Part shown: positions 40,825-50,150 of the stretch, one piece after another
How the letters are laid out: every line of letters starts with the position of its first letter
How positions within the stretch are numbered: the stretch's first letter is position 1
Source: JADKCZ01 sp963786945
GTDB lineage: Bacteria > Myxococcota > Myxococcia > Myxococcales > Anaeromyxobacteraceae
NCBI GenBank assembly: GCA_963786945.1
Contig: CAWBAO010000001.1
Location: forward strand, 496,001 to 560,000
DNA: 64,000 nt
Reading direction: 5' to 3'
Made by a program: the position numbers and the translations under genes
The notes under the pieces: model-generated
Seen by the model: only the letters and a program-made list of their open reading frames with translations
The model's database searches: none
What the model was told of the DNA's origin: nothing

Positions 40825-41618
40825 GCCGGATCGAGGCCGCCTTCGCCCGCTGCCGGGCCGAGGGGCGCAGCGCCCTGGTCACCTACGTGATGGGGGGCGA
40901 CCCCGACCTGGCCGGCTCCAGGGCCCTGGCGCTGGCCTGCCTGGAGGGCGGCGCCGACCTGCTCGAGATCGGCGTGCCCTTCTCCGACCCCATCGCCGAC
41001 GGCCCCACCATCCAGCTGGCCGCGGAGCGGTCGCTGCGCCGCGGCACCACCCCGCGCGACTGCCTCGAGCTGGTCCGGGCGGTGCGCGCGCGGGGCGACG
41101 TGCCGGTGGCGCTGATGGGCTACCTGAACCCGCTCCTGGCCGCCGGCTTCGAGGCCTTCGCGGCCGAGGCGGCCGCGGCCGGCGCCGACGCCTTCATCAT
41201 CCCCGATCTCCTCCCCGAGGAGGCCGGCGAGCTGCGCGAGATCGCGGTGCGCCACGGCCTGGCGCTGGTCTTCCTGCTGGCCCCCACCTCCACGCCGGCC
41301 CGGGTGGAGGCGGCGGCGCGGGCGGCCTCCGGCTTCCTCTACTTCGTCTCGGTGACCGGCGTGACCGGGGCGAGGGCCGAGCTGCCCCCCGACCTCACCG
41401 CCCGGGTGGCCGCGGTGCGCGCCGCCAGCCCGGTGCCGGTGGTGATCGGCTTCGGGATCTCGTCTCCGGTGCAGGCCCGCGCCCTCGGCTCGCTGGCCGA
41501 CGGCGTGGTGGTGGGGAGCGCCATCGTCTCGCGCGGCGCCACCGCCGGCTCGCGCAGCGCGCGGGCGGGACGGGTCAAGAGGTTCGTCGCCTCGCTGGCC
41601 AGGGCGCTGCGCCGGTAG
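40821..41618 (+). CDS. trpA: Tryptophan synthase alpha chain
   Basis: Cleaves indoleglycerol phosphate and passes indole through a tunnel to the beta chain. Catalytic Glu is in GADLLEIGVPFSDPIADGPTIQ and the Asp in the same stretch; later elements are LMGYLNPLLAAGFEAF, FIIPDLLPEEAGEL, FLLAPTSTP, YFVSVTGVTGAR and VIGFGISSPVQARALGSLADGVVVGSAIV. It starts GTG 40821 overlapping trpB. The length is 265 residues. It ends the trp operon; the next gene is convergent after a gap of 21 bases, with no clear terminator hairpin. Confidence 0.96.
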
Positions 41619-41639
41619 GCGCGGGGGGCGGCACGCAGC

Positions 41640-42290
41640 TCATCGAACCGTTCCGCGCAGGGGACGCCGCTCCACGACCAGGGCACCGACGAAGCCGGTC
41701 CACGGCCTCAGGTCGTGGACCTCCCAGCGATTGAGATCGACGGGCTGGCGAGCGCCATCGCTGGCCAGGCCGATGCCGAGTGCCTTCAGGTAGGCCTCCC
41801 TCCGGGTCCAGGACCTCAGGAAGATCTCCGGCGCGACGCCCGGCGCGGCGAGGAGGAGGGTCTCGACCTCGGCTGGATTGAAGCACCGGCGCGCGATGTC
41901 GAGCGCCTCGGCAATGGGCCGAAGGCGCTCCAGGTCGACACCGACCTCGCGCCGGGGATCGACCGCCACCAGGAGCCGGTCCTCCGCGTGGGAGAGGTTG
42001 AAGGGTGGACCGCCAGGCAGCATGGGCTTCCCGGCAGGGCCGACGAGGAAATCGAGCGGAACGGCCGCAGGAGGCGCGTAGCGTCCGAGGATGGAACGCA
42101 GCGCCTGCCTCGTGCGGAGGAACCGGCGCCGCAGCTCGGGCCGCGCCAGGGCGCTGGCGCGATCCAGCTCCTGTCGGGTCAAGCCGCCACGGAACTCCGT
42201 CTCGCCGGCGACCTCGTCGAGCCGCACCTTCCAGAGGTCGACGCCGGCGACGCGCTCGTCCGGCTCGCGCTCGCCGGTCAATCGGTCCAC
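41640..42290 (-). CDS. 4'-phosphopantetheinyl transferase (Sfp-type)
   Basis: Attaches the phosphopantetheine arm to the PCP and ACP domains of the adjacent megasynthase. The 216-residue protein has the Sfp pattern: RRFLRTRQALRSILGRYA, GPAGKPMLPGGPPFNLSHAEDRLLVAV, magnesium motif EVGVDLERLRPI, and FLRSWTRREAYLKALGIGL (the W-x-K/R-E-A-x-x-K-A motif). Start GTG 42290; an alternative TTG at 42281 overlaps the hydrolase stop. It is the last gene of the operon and convergent with trpA. Its frame is undisturbed, unlike the megasynthase. Confidence 0.88.
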   Translation of the reverse strand: MDRLTGEREPDERVAGVDLWKVRLDEVAGETEFRGGLTRQELDRASALARPELRRRFLRTRQALRSILGRYAPPAAVPLDFLVGPAGKPMLPGGPPFNLSHAEDRLLVAVDPRREVGVDLERLRPIAEALDIARRCFNPAEVETLLLAAPGVAPEIFLRSWTRREAYLKALGIGLASDGARQPVDLNRWEVHDLRPWTGFVGALVVERRPLRGTVR

Positions 42291-43157
42291 CGCCGCTCCC
42301 CACCCGCGGCGTCGGCCCCAGCGAAGCGCCGCTCGACCCAGTCCGCCAGGAACTGGACGAGGCGCCCGTGCGCGGCCATCGACCGGAAGATGTGGTCTGC
42401 ATCGCGCCAGTACTCGACGTTCACTTCCGCGGGGAGGCGGCGCCACCCCATCATCGGTGCGAACTGGCCCCGGTGATTGAAGAACCAGGCCTCGGCCGTG
42501 TACAGGTAGAGGAGCCTGACCCCTCGGCGCAGCAGCCCGTTCACGTCGTCGCGGAACGACCGCAGGGGCGGGTAGGTCCGATTCGAAGACCGGCTCGCTT
42601 GCCCTCGTCTCCAGGTCGACGCTCGCTGCTCGCCGCCTGGCGGAGAGGCGCTCCTTCAGCCGCTGCTCCCACCGCCGCGGATCCAGGGCCCTGGCCAGCC
42701 GTTGGGCCATGCGACGCAGGTGGTACCGGGAGGTGGTGTAGGCGTAGCCGTCGATGAACACCGCTCCTCGGACCCGTGGGTCCGCCTTGGCCACGTCGTG
42801 GGCCCCATCGGTACCAGAGCAGAGGCCGATCACGACGAAGGTGGCGATCCCGGTCCCTTGCTCGACCAGGTCCATGGCCTCGCGCAGGTCCTGGACCGTG
42901 CGCTCGGCCCCGGCCAGGGTGTCGCTTCGGGCCTCGCTGTCGCCCAGGCCGGAGAGATCGAAGCGCAGGCTCCAGCAGCCCCGCTCGGCCAGCCGCCGAG
43001 CCAGATCGACGTTGAGCCGACCTGGCCCGACCCGGTGGCCGAGCCCGACATTGAACAGGAGGACCGCGGGCAGGTCCCCACGCGACCCGACCTCGGGTCC
43101 GGCCAGGATCCCAATCAACCCTCCGTGAGCTCCGAAGACCTGCACCCGCTCCCTCAT
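42278..43157 (-). CDS. Alpha/beta hydrolase (exosortase-associated hydrolase 1-like)
   Basis: Serine hydrolase-fold protein of about 292 residues. MRERVQVFGAHGGLIGILAG, LLFNVGLGHRVGPGRLNVDLARRLAE, LRFDLSGLGDSEARSD and the nucleophile elbow FVVIGLCSGTDGAHDVA are readable. One base shift near 42578 leads into the last part, DDVNGLLRRGVRLLYLYTAEAWFFNHRGQF to the stop at 42278. The elbow Ser is preceded by Cys (GLCSG), as in many acyltransferase-like members of this group. The ATG overlaps the upstream hydrolase stop by four bases. It probably releases or transfers the product from the synthase, since no thioesterase domain is present. Confidence 0.75.
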
Positions 43158-43924
43158 GCCGGACCTCCCGCGTCCAGCTCGGAGGCCACGGCCCGGAGGA
43201 TCTGGGTGGACAGGAGGATCCCCTCCCCGGCGGCGCCCGACTCGTCCGGGACGACGTGGAGGACCGCCCTGCCGCCGCTCCTGTCGCGGAGGCTCTCCAG
43301 CAGCTCACGGTGAGCCGCACGAGGCCGTCCGGCGAAGATCAGCACCCGCTCCGTGGCGAGCGGCGGCGAGGAGCGCAGGTCGATGGCGGCGATCTCACCG
43401 CGAAGGCGGCTCGGCATGGGGTAGTCGAGGAGCTCGTCCGGCCCGATCCGGGCGCGCGCCGGCAGGCGCTGGTCCCGGACTCGCTGGATCTGTTCCAGCT
43501 CGCGGAGGTGGCCCGCTCCATCGAGCACCGGCTCCCACAGGACCAGGTCCTGCAAGTCCAGGCCATCGCCCGCGGCCAGCACGCCCAGCGTCGCCCCCAG
43601 CGAAGGCCGACCAGGGAGAGCCGGACGTCGGCGAGGTCGCGCAGCTCCGTGGCGGCGGCGCGGATGTCCTCGCACCACTGCGTCGCCGACACCTGGTGGC
43701 TCTCGCCCGCCGAGTCCCCGGTCCCGAAGTAGTCGAAGCGAAGGACGTGGAACCCCTCGCGGCTCAGGAGACCGGCGAGCTTCCGGAAGGCCCAGTGCGT
43801 GCGCATGTACTCCTGGACCGCTGGATAGCAGAGGACGACGGCCGCGTCGCGCGGCCGGCGCTCCTCGGGCGGGTGGTAGGCCCCGAAGAGCTGCGCCGGG
43901 CTGGCCGAAGTGGAGCGGTTGCAT
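43154..43924 (-). CDS. Alpha/beta hydrolase (exosortase-associated hydrolase 2-like)
   Basis: A second alpha/beta hydrolase, about 256 residues with two frameshifts. It starts MQPLHF at 43924; the frame then changes near 43900 to ASPAQLFGAYHPPEERRPRD and on through MRTHWAFRKLAGLLSREGFHVLRFDYFGTGDSAGE, where FDYFGTGDSAG is a family signature. Near 43605 it changes again to LGVLAAGDGLDLQDLVLWEPVLDG and ends SELDAGGPA at the TGA. The elbow region is disturbed by the second shift (readable as VGLRWG or LGATLG), so the nucleophile cannot be confirmed. It begins 13 bases after the megasynthase stop (TAA 43937-43939). Confidence 0.7.
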   Translation of the reverse strand: MQPLHFGQPGAALRGLPPARGAPAARRGRRPLLSSGPGVHAHALGLPEARRSPEPRGVPRPSLRLLRDRGLGGREPPGVGDAVVRGHPRRRHGAARPRRRPALPGRPSLGATLGVLAAGDGLDLQDLVLWEPVLDGAGHLRELEQIQRVRDQRLPARARIGPDELLDYPMPSRLRGEIAAIDLRSSPPLATERVLIFAGRPRAAHRELLESLRDRSGGRAVLHVVPDESGAAGEGILLSTQILRAVASELDAGGPA

Positions 43925-43936
43925 GCCGGACCGATG

Positions 43937-46900
43937 TTACCGGGGCACCGTCAGCGGGGCGCCCGGACGGCCGTCCACGGGGCGCGAATCGCCGCGGACC
44001 GGCGAGCTGGACCGGGCCAGCTGCTCCAGGGTGTTGAGCAGGAGGCCTGCGGGCTCAGCTTCGTGCCCGTGCGCTTCTCGATCTGGGCCACGACCTGCAG
44101 GCAGAGCAGCGAATGGCCGCCCAGGTCGAAGAAGTTGTCGTTGACGCCCACGCGGGGCACCGAGCGCCTCCTGCCAGAGTCGTGGCCAGGGTCCGCTCCG
44201 GATCGCTGCGTGGTGCCACGTGGCGGCGGCTGGCGGCCTCCAGGAACGGGGAGGGTAGCTCCCCTCGGGCGATCCGTTCGGACCTCCCGGCAATTCCTCC
44301 ATCTCGACGATGCGCCCGGGATGGCCGCGGCGGGAGCTGGTCTCAGGGCGACCGGAGGTGGCGCGCAAGCGTCGGTGGCCTTGGCCGGGCGACCACCCAT
44401 GCGACGAGGCGGGCCTCGCCCGTCGCGTCGGACGGGACGGCGGCGGCCTCGGCGACGGCCGGGTGGAGACCAGGGCGCGCTCGACCTCGGCGGGCTCGAC
44501 GTGCGCCCGCGCAGCGAGACCTCGGTCCGTGCGGCCCAGGTGGGCGACACGAGCTACCCGGCAGCATCTGACCCGTTCGCCGCTGCGCCCGGTCTGACCG
44601 CGGCCATGTGGGCCCCTCGACGAGGAGCTCGCCCGGCAGGCCGCGAGCCACCGGCTGGAGCCCCGCGTCGACCACGCCAGCGTCCACCGGCGAAGGGGAC
44701 ACCGCAGCACCCCGCCGGGGCGCCTGACCAGGCGTCCACCGCCGGCCCACAGGCCAGACCCGTGCCTGCCCGTCAGGAGCCAGCCCGGCCCGGGCAGGAA
44801 GCTCGGCCAGGTCCCGCGCGAGCGCCGGAGGCACCGGGCCCTGCAGAGGGCCCTGAACCCGGTCCCCCCTTCCAGCCGCCTCGCAGAGCCGCGGCCAGGC
44901 CCAGGCCGAGCATGGAGTGCCGTTGCACCGGAGGCCTGATGGCGTCCTGGAGCCGTGCGGCGTCCTCGAAGGCCTCTCCGTCCAGGCCACCGCGCCCGCG
45001 GTGAGGGCCAGCCAGCACTCGGCGAGGCCGTACCCGGAGGCCGGGGTCGCGCCGGACAGGAGGACATCTCCCGGCGACGAGGCCCAGCAACGCCCCACGC
45101 CGCCGCGGCGGAGGGCGCCGAGCCGATCTCCACGGCGACAAGGCTTCCGCCGGCATCGGACTCGGAGGACCAGGACCATCGCCACGTCGCTGGGGCCGGA
45201 CCGCCGGCGGCTGGCGGAACTCGAGGAGAGGAGCACGACCTTCCCCGGCCGGCGGGCCGCATCCCCGCTCGGACGCCAGCACGGCGTCGGGCGCGGCGGC
45301 CAGCAGGCGGGCCTGCGGCGCGGGCCAGGACGGATCGAGCGGCACGCAGGCAGCGCCCGTCATGGCGATCGCCACCGCGCCGACCACGCCGTCGGCGGAG
45401 GACCTCGCCAGCAAGGCCACGCGGCGGCCGGGACGGGCCCCCGCGCCACGCAGGTCGGCGGCCAGCCGGCCAGCCGCCTTCCGGAGCGCGCCATAGGTCA
45501 GCTTCCGTCACCCTGCCGACGGCGGTGCGCCGGGGACGGTGGCGCGTGCGCTCGAACGGGACCAGCGGCCCGGGGGTGACGCCGGCCCGGTGAGGACGAT
45601 GCCTCGGTCTCGGAGGGCGAGCGGGAGACGGCTCACGCGTCGTCCCGGTCGGCGGCGACGCTCTTCAGGAGGGTCCGCAAGCTGGCCAGGAAGCGCTCCA
45701 CGGTGGCCCGTCGAAGAGCTCGGTGCTGTAGTTGAATCCCCCGATGAGACCGAAATCCTTCTCCATGACCCAGAGGCTCACGTCGTTGGCCGCCACCGGT
45801 GGAAGGACGTGCACCTGGCTCATGGCCAGGTCGCCGAAGCGAGGCGTGCGGGCCCGGGCGTCCTGGAAGGAGAACAGCGCCCGGTAGGCCGGCTTCTTGC
45901 TCATGGAGAGGAGCTCGAAGGGAACGTCCTCGTGGGAGAAGGCGTCGAGCACGGCTGGCGGATGCGCCCGAGCAGCTCGGCGAAGGTGGGTGCCCCGGTG
46001 AGGTCGGTCCGGAGGACGAGGGTGTTGATGAAGGTACCCACGACGTCCTCGGTGTGGGGCTGGGCGCGCCCGCGCACGGGCGTGCCGACGAGGATCTCGT
46101 CCGCTGCCCGCCAGGCGGTGGAGCAGGGTGGCATAGGCCGCCAGCATGACCATGAAGAGCGTGGCTCCGTGGCGCTGGCCCACGGCGGTGAGCGCGTCGG
46201 CCTCGGCGCGCGGGATCTCGACCCAGACCGTGGAGCCCGCGTCGCCCTGGAATCGGGGGCGCGGGCGGTCGGTGGGCAACTCCAGCGGCGCGAGCGTACC
46301 CGCGAGCTGGCGACGCCAGTACTCGGCCTGCTTCTCCACCTCCGGCGAGGACAGCCAGCGCGGTGCCAGGCGGCGAAGTCCCGGTAGCGGATCGGCAGCG
46401 GCGGAAGGTTCGCGGCGCGCTTCTCGCGCTCCGCGCGCGTAGAGCTCCGCCCAGTCCCGCACCAGGAGGTCGAAGGACCAGCCGTCCCAGATCGCGTGGT
46501 GCGGCATGAAGAAGACCACGTGCTCCTCGGGCGCCATGCGGTACAGGGCTGGCGCGGACCAGCGGTCCCTTCACCAGGTCGAAGGGCACGACGGACTCCG
46601 CGAGCAGGCGCCGCATGAGCTCGGCCTCCCGCTCGTCCGGAGGAAGCGCGGAGAGGTCGACCGGAGGGCGTGGCCGAATCTCCGGTGCGATCACCTGGAC
46701 CACGCCGTCGGCCTCGGCGCGGAGCGTGGTCCGCGTCGACTCGTGGCGCTGGTAGAAGGCGCCGGAGGCTGCGCTCCAGCATGCCCACGTCGAGCCGCCC
46801 ACGCGAGGCGGAAGGCCGAAGGGAGGTTGAACACGGCGCGGCCCGGGTTGAGCTGCTCCAGGCTCCAGGTCCGCTCCTGCATGAAGGAGACCGGGGCGGG

Positions 46901-46940
46901 AGCGCCGGCAGGCAGCACCGGGATGGAGACGGCCTTGCGC
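43937..46940 (-). CDS. NRPS module 3: C-A-PCP (terminal)
   Basis: Terminal peptide-extending module. The C domain reads SFMQERTWSLEQLNPGRAVF near 46890, FFMPHHAIWDGWSFDLLVRDW (active HHxxxDG, about 46490) and GTPVRGRAQPHTEDVVGTFINTLVLRTDL; it ends FLASLRTLLKSVAADRDDA at the apparent stop 45633, and VSRLPLALRDRG follows. The A domain begins LTYGALRKAAGRLAADLRG, then ARSSADGVVGAVAIAMTGAA; the usual phosphate-binding TSGSTGxPKG motif was not found where expected. A8-like GRTDRGL and HVEPAEVERALVS follow. The PCP is NDNFFDLGGHSLLCLQVVAQ (about 44120). Several frameshifts. No thioesterase follows the PCP. Confidence 0.7.
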
Positions 46941-49900
46941 TCGCCGGCCAGCAGCGGGGCGAACTTGGCCACCGTCGACGCCTCGAACATCTTTCGCATC
47001 GGCAGGGCGATGCCATGCTCGCGGCCCAGGCGGCCGATGATCTGCGCCGCCAGGAGGGAGTGGCCTCCCAGGGCGAAGAAGTCGTCGTGGATGCTGATGC
47101 GCGCGATGCCCAGGGCCTCCTGCCAGAGCTGGGCGAGGAGCCGCTCCGCCTCGTCGCGCGGCGCCGCGTACTCGTCCTCGGCGCCGGGGACCGAGGTCGG
47201 GCGCCGGCAGGGCCTTGCGGTCGACCTTCCCGTTGGGCGTGAGCGGGAAGTGCTCGAGCGTCACGAAGTGCTGCGGGACCATGTACTCGGGCAGCGCTGC
47301 GCCTGCAGGTGTGCGCGAAGTCTCGTCGCCGAGGGCCATGCCCGGGCTCGGCACGCGTAGGCCACCAGGCGCACGTCGCCCGGGCGGTCCTCGCGGGCCA
47401 TCGCCACCGCCTGGCGCACCGTCGGGTGCCGCGCCAGCGTCGGCCTCGATCTCGCCGAGCTCGATGCGGAAGCCGCGGACCTTGACCTGGTGGTCGTTGC
47501 GCCCCAGGTACTCGACGTTGCCGTCCGCGCCGCAAGCGGGCCAGGTCGCCGGTCCTGTAGAGGCGGCCTCCGGCGCGGAACGGGTCGGGCACGAAGCGCT
47601 CGGCGGTCAGCTCGGGCCGGTGCAGGTAGCCGAGCGCCACGCCCGTCGCCGCCGATGCAGAGCTCGCCCGGCGACGCCGACCGGCACGCGGCTGCAGGTG
47701 CCGGTCCAGCACGTGGACCTGGGTGTTCGCGAGCGGCTTGCCGATGAGCACGGTTCCGACCGGCTTCGGGACCTTCCACCAGGTGGACCAGACGGTGGTC
47801 TCGGTGGGCCCGTACATGTCCCAGACGTCGGCGGACGCGCTCGACGAGCTCGCTCGGCCGAGATCCCGGGGCATGGCCTCGCCGGTCGCAGATGCGCCTT
47901 GAGCCGGCCGCTTCGCCTCCCAGCCGGCGCCCAGCAGCAGCCGCCAGGTCGCCGGCGTCGCCTGCAGCACGGTGGCGCCGCTGGCGCTCGCAGCAGGGCC
48001 AGCAGAGGGCCGGCCGTCGCCCGCCGCCTCCTCGGCCGGCCATGACGATCCGGGCGCCCCGACCGTGAGCGGCAGCCAGAGCTCGAAGACCGCGATGTCG
48101 AAGGAGAGCGTGGTGACGGCGCCACCACGGTCGTCCGGCCGTCATGCCCGGCGTCTCGCGCACGCGCGGCCAGGAAGTTGATCACGGCCCGGTGCGGCAC
48201 CAGCGACGCCCTTGGGCTTCCCGGTCGAGCCCGAGGTGTAGATGACGTAGGCCGGCGTCCTCGGGCGTGGCGCCGGCCGGCCGGGGCCGGCCGTCGGCCG
48301 GCTCGGCCGCGATGGCGGCTGCGTCGCCGTCGAGCGAGACCTCCGGCGCCTGGCGGGGCGGCAGCCGTCCGCGAGCCGCTCCTCGGTCACAGCACCGGCA
48401 TCTGGAGTCCTCGATCATGAACGCAGGCGGTCGGCCGGGTAGGCGGGGTCGAGCGGCACGTACGCCGCCGCCCGCCTTGGCACGCCCAGCAGCGCCACGA
48501 GCAGCTCGGGCGACCGCTCGAGGCAGAGGCCCACCAGCGCGCCGCGGCCCACCCCCCGGGCGCGGAGCCGGCGGGCCAGCTGGTTGGCCCTGCCGGTCGA
48601 GCTCGCCGTAGGCGAGCTCCCGCCCCTCGAAGGTGACGGCGACCGCGTCGGGCGTCGCGACCGGCCTGCACGCTCGACCAGCTCGTGGACGCAGGCGCTC
48701 GCGCGGGGACCGCGTACCGTGGCCTCGTTCCACGCGGCGAGCTGCGCGCGGTCCGGCGGGCGAGGCACCGGCAGGCGGGAGACGGCCCGGCCCGGGCTGC
48801 GCGGCGGCGCCGCAGCAGCACCTCGAAGCAGGCGCAGCCAGCGCGCGCATGGTGGCCTCGTCGAAGAGGTCGGTGTTGTACTGCGCTCTCCAGCACGACC
48901 GTCGCGCCGTCGTCCACGGCGTTGACGAAGAGGTCGAAGTTCTCGACCGCGCGCGGGATGGATGCGAATCGACGCCCGAGGCCCTCGAAGCGCGAGGGGC
49001 CGCGCCGAGGGCCAGGTCGAGGTTGAACATGACCGAGGCCAGCGGCAGGCGGCTGGGATCGCGCGGCAGCGCGCAGCATGCGCGAGCAGGCTGCCAAGGT
49101 GAGCGCCTGGTGCTCGTAAGCCCTCGAGCACCGCCTCGCGCGCCGAGCGCACCAGCAGCCTCGAAGGGGCCGTCGGCGTCGACGACGGACGCGCAGCGGC
49201 AGCGTGTTCACGCAGTGGCCGACGAGGCCGTGACCGCCCGGCGGCCGCCTGGCCCGCGGCCGGGATGCCCACCACGATGTCCTCCTGCCCGGTCAGCCGG
49301 TACAGGAGCGCGTCGAAGCCGGCCAGCAGCGGTCGCGAAGAGGCTCGAGCCCGTGCGCTTGCGCCGCCTCCGCGCAAGCTCGCCACCAGCGCGGGCGGTA
49401 GTGAGGTGTCGACGCGCGCCGCCGCGTACGACTTGAGCGGGGGCCGCCGCCGGTCGGCGGGGAGATCGAGCGCCGGCGGCGCGCTCCGCGAAGCGGGCCA
49501 GCCAGTAGGCCTCGGCGTCCGGCGGGTCTCCGCGCTTCGGCCTGCTCGCGGGCGTAGGCGCTGAAGGCATCGGGCGGCCTCGAGCCGCTCCGCCTGTCGC
49601 CGGTGGGCCGCCGAGTAGAGCTGCGCCAGGTCATTGAGGAGGACGGCGGTCGACCACCCGTCGCACACGGCGTGGTGGGCGGTGATGACCAGCCGTGCTG
49701 CTCCGCGGCAAGGCGGAGCGAGGCGGAAGCGCGCCAGGGGGCCCCGCTCCAGGGCGAAGGGCGTGGTCACCTCCTCGTCGAAGATGCGCTGCCAGCCGTG
49801 CCTGCCGCTCCGGCGCCGGGGAGGTCCGCGAGGTCCACCTGCGGCAGGGACGTCGGTGCGCCTGCCGCGCACGCAGAGCGTGGTTCCGTCGGGGCTGAAC

Positions 49901-50150
49901 GTGGAGCGCAGCGCCTCGTGCCGCGCCACCAGCCCGCGACGGCCGCCGCGCAGCGCCTCGGCGTCGAGCGGCCCCCGCAGACGCAGCGCGCAGGACTCGT
50001 TGAAGGCCAGGAGGCGTCATCGCCCATACGCGCGGCCGTCCAGATCTCCCGCTGGGACTCGGTCGACGGCGCCACCAGGGTCAGCGCCGGTCCCGCGAAC
50101 GGGTCGAAGGGCACCCGGGCCTGCCCACCGTTCGAATCGGCCTGGCTCAT
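46940..50150 (-). CDS. NRPS module 2: C-A-PCP
   Basis: First elongating NRPS module after the aminotransferase. It opens with VPFDPFAGPALTLVAPSTESQREIWTA from the ATG at 50150. The C domain has LVITAHHAVCDGWSTAVLLNDLAQ (active HHxxxDG, about 49660). The A domain has RELAYGELD, LLVALLG, YVPLDPAYPADRLR, YVIYTSGSTGKPKG (A3), WDMYGPTETTVWST and GYLHRPELTAERFVPDPF, RLYRTGDLARL (A7), followed by QVKVRGFRIELGE-type A8 fragments. The PCP reads HDDFFALGGHSLLAAQIIGRL (about 47065). Substrate residues could not be extracted because of frameshifts roughly every 60-100 bases. Confidence 0.75.

Noticed and set aside
45633..45636. GTGA overlap as a true gene boundary between C and A domains
   Set aside because: The residues that follow (VSRLPL) are the usual C-to-A linker directly continuing the C-domain end, so a one-base frame error is the simpler reading.
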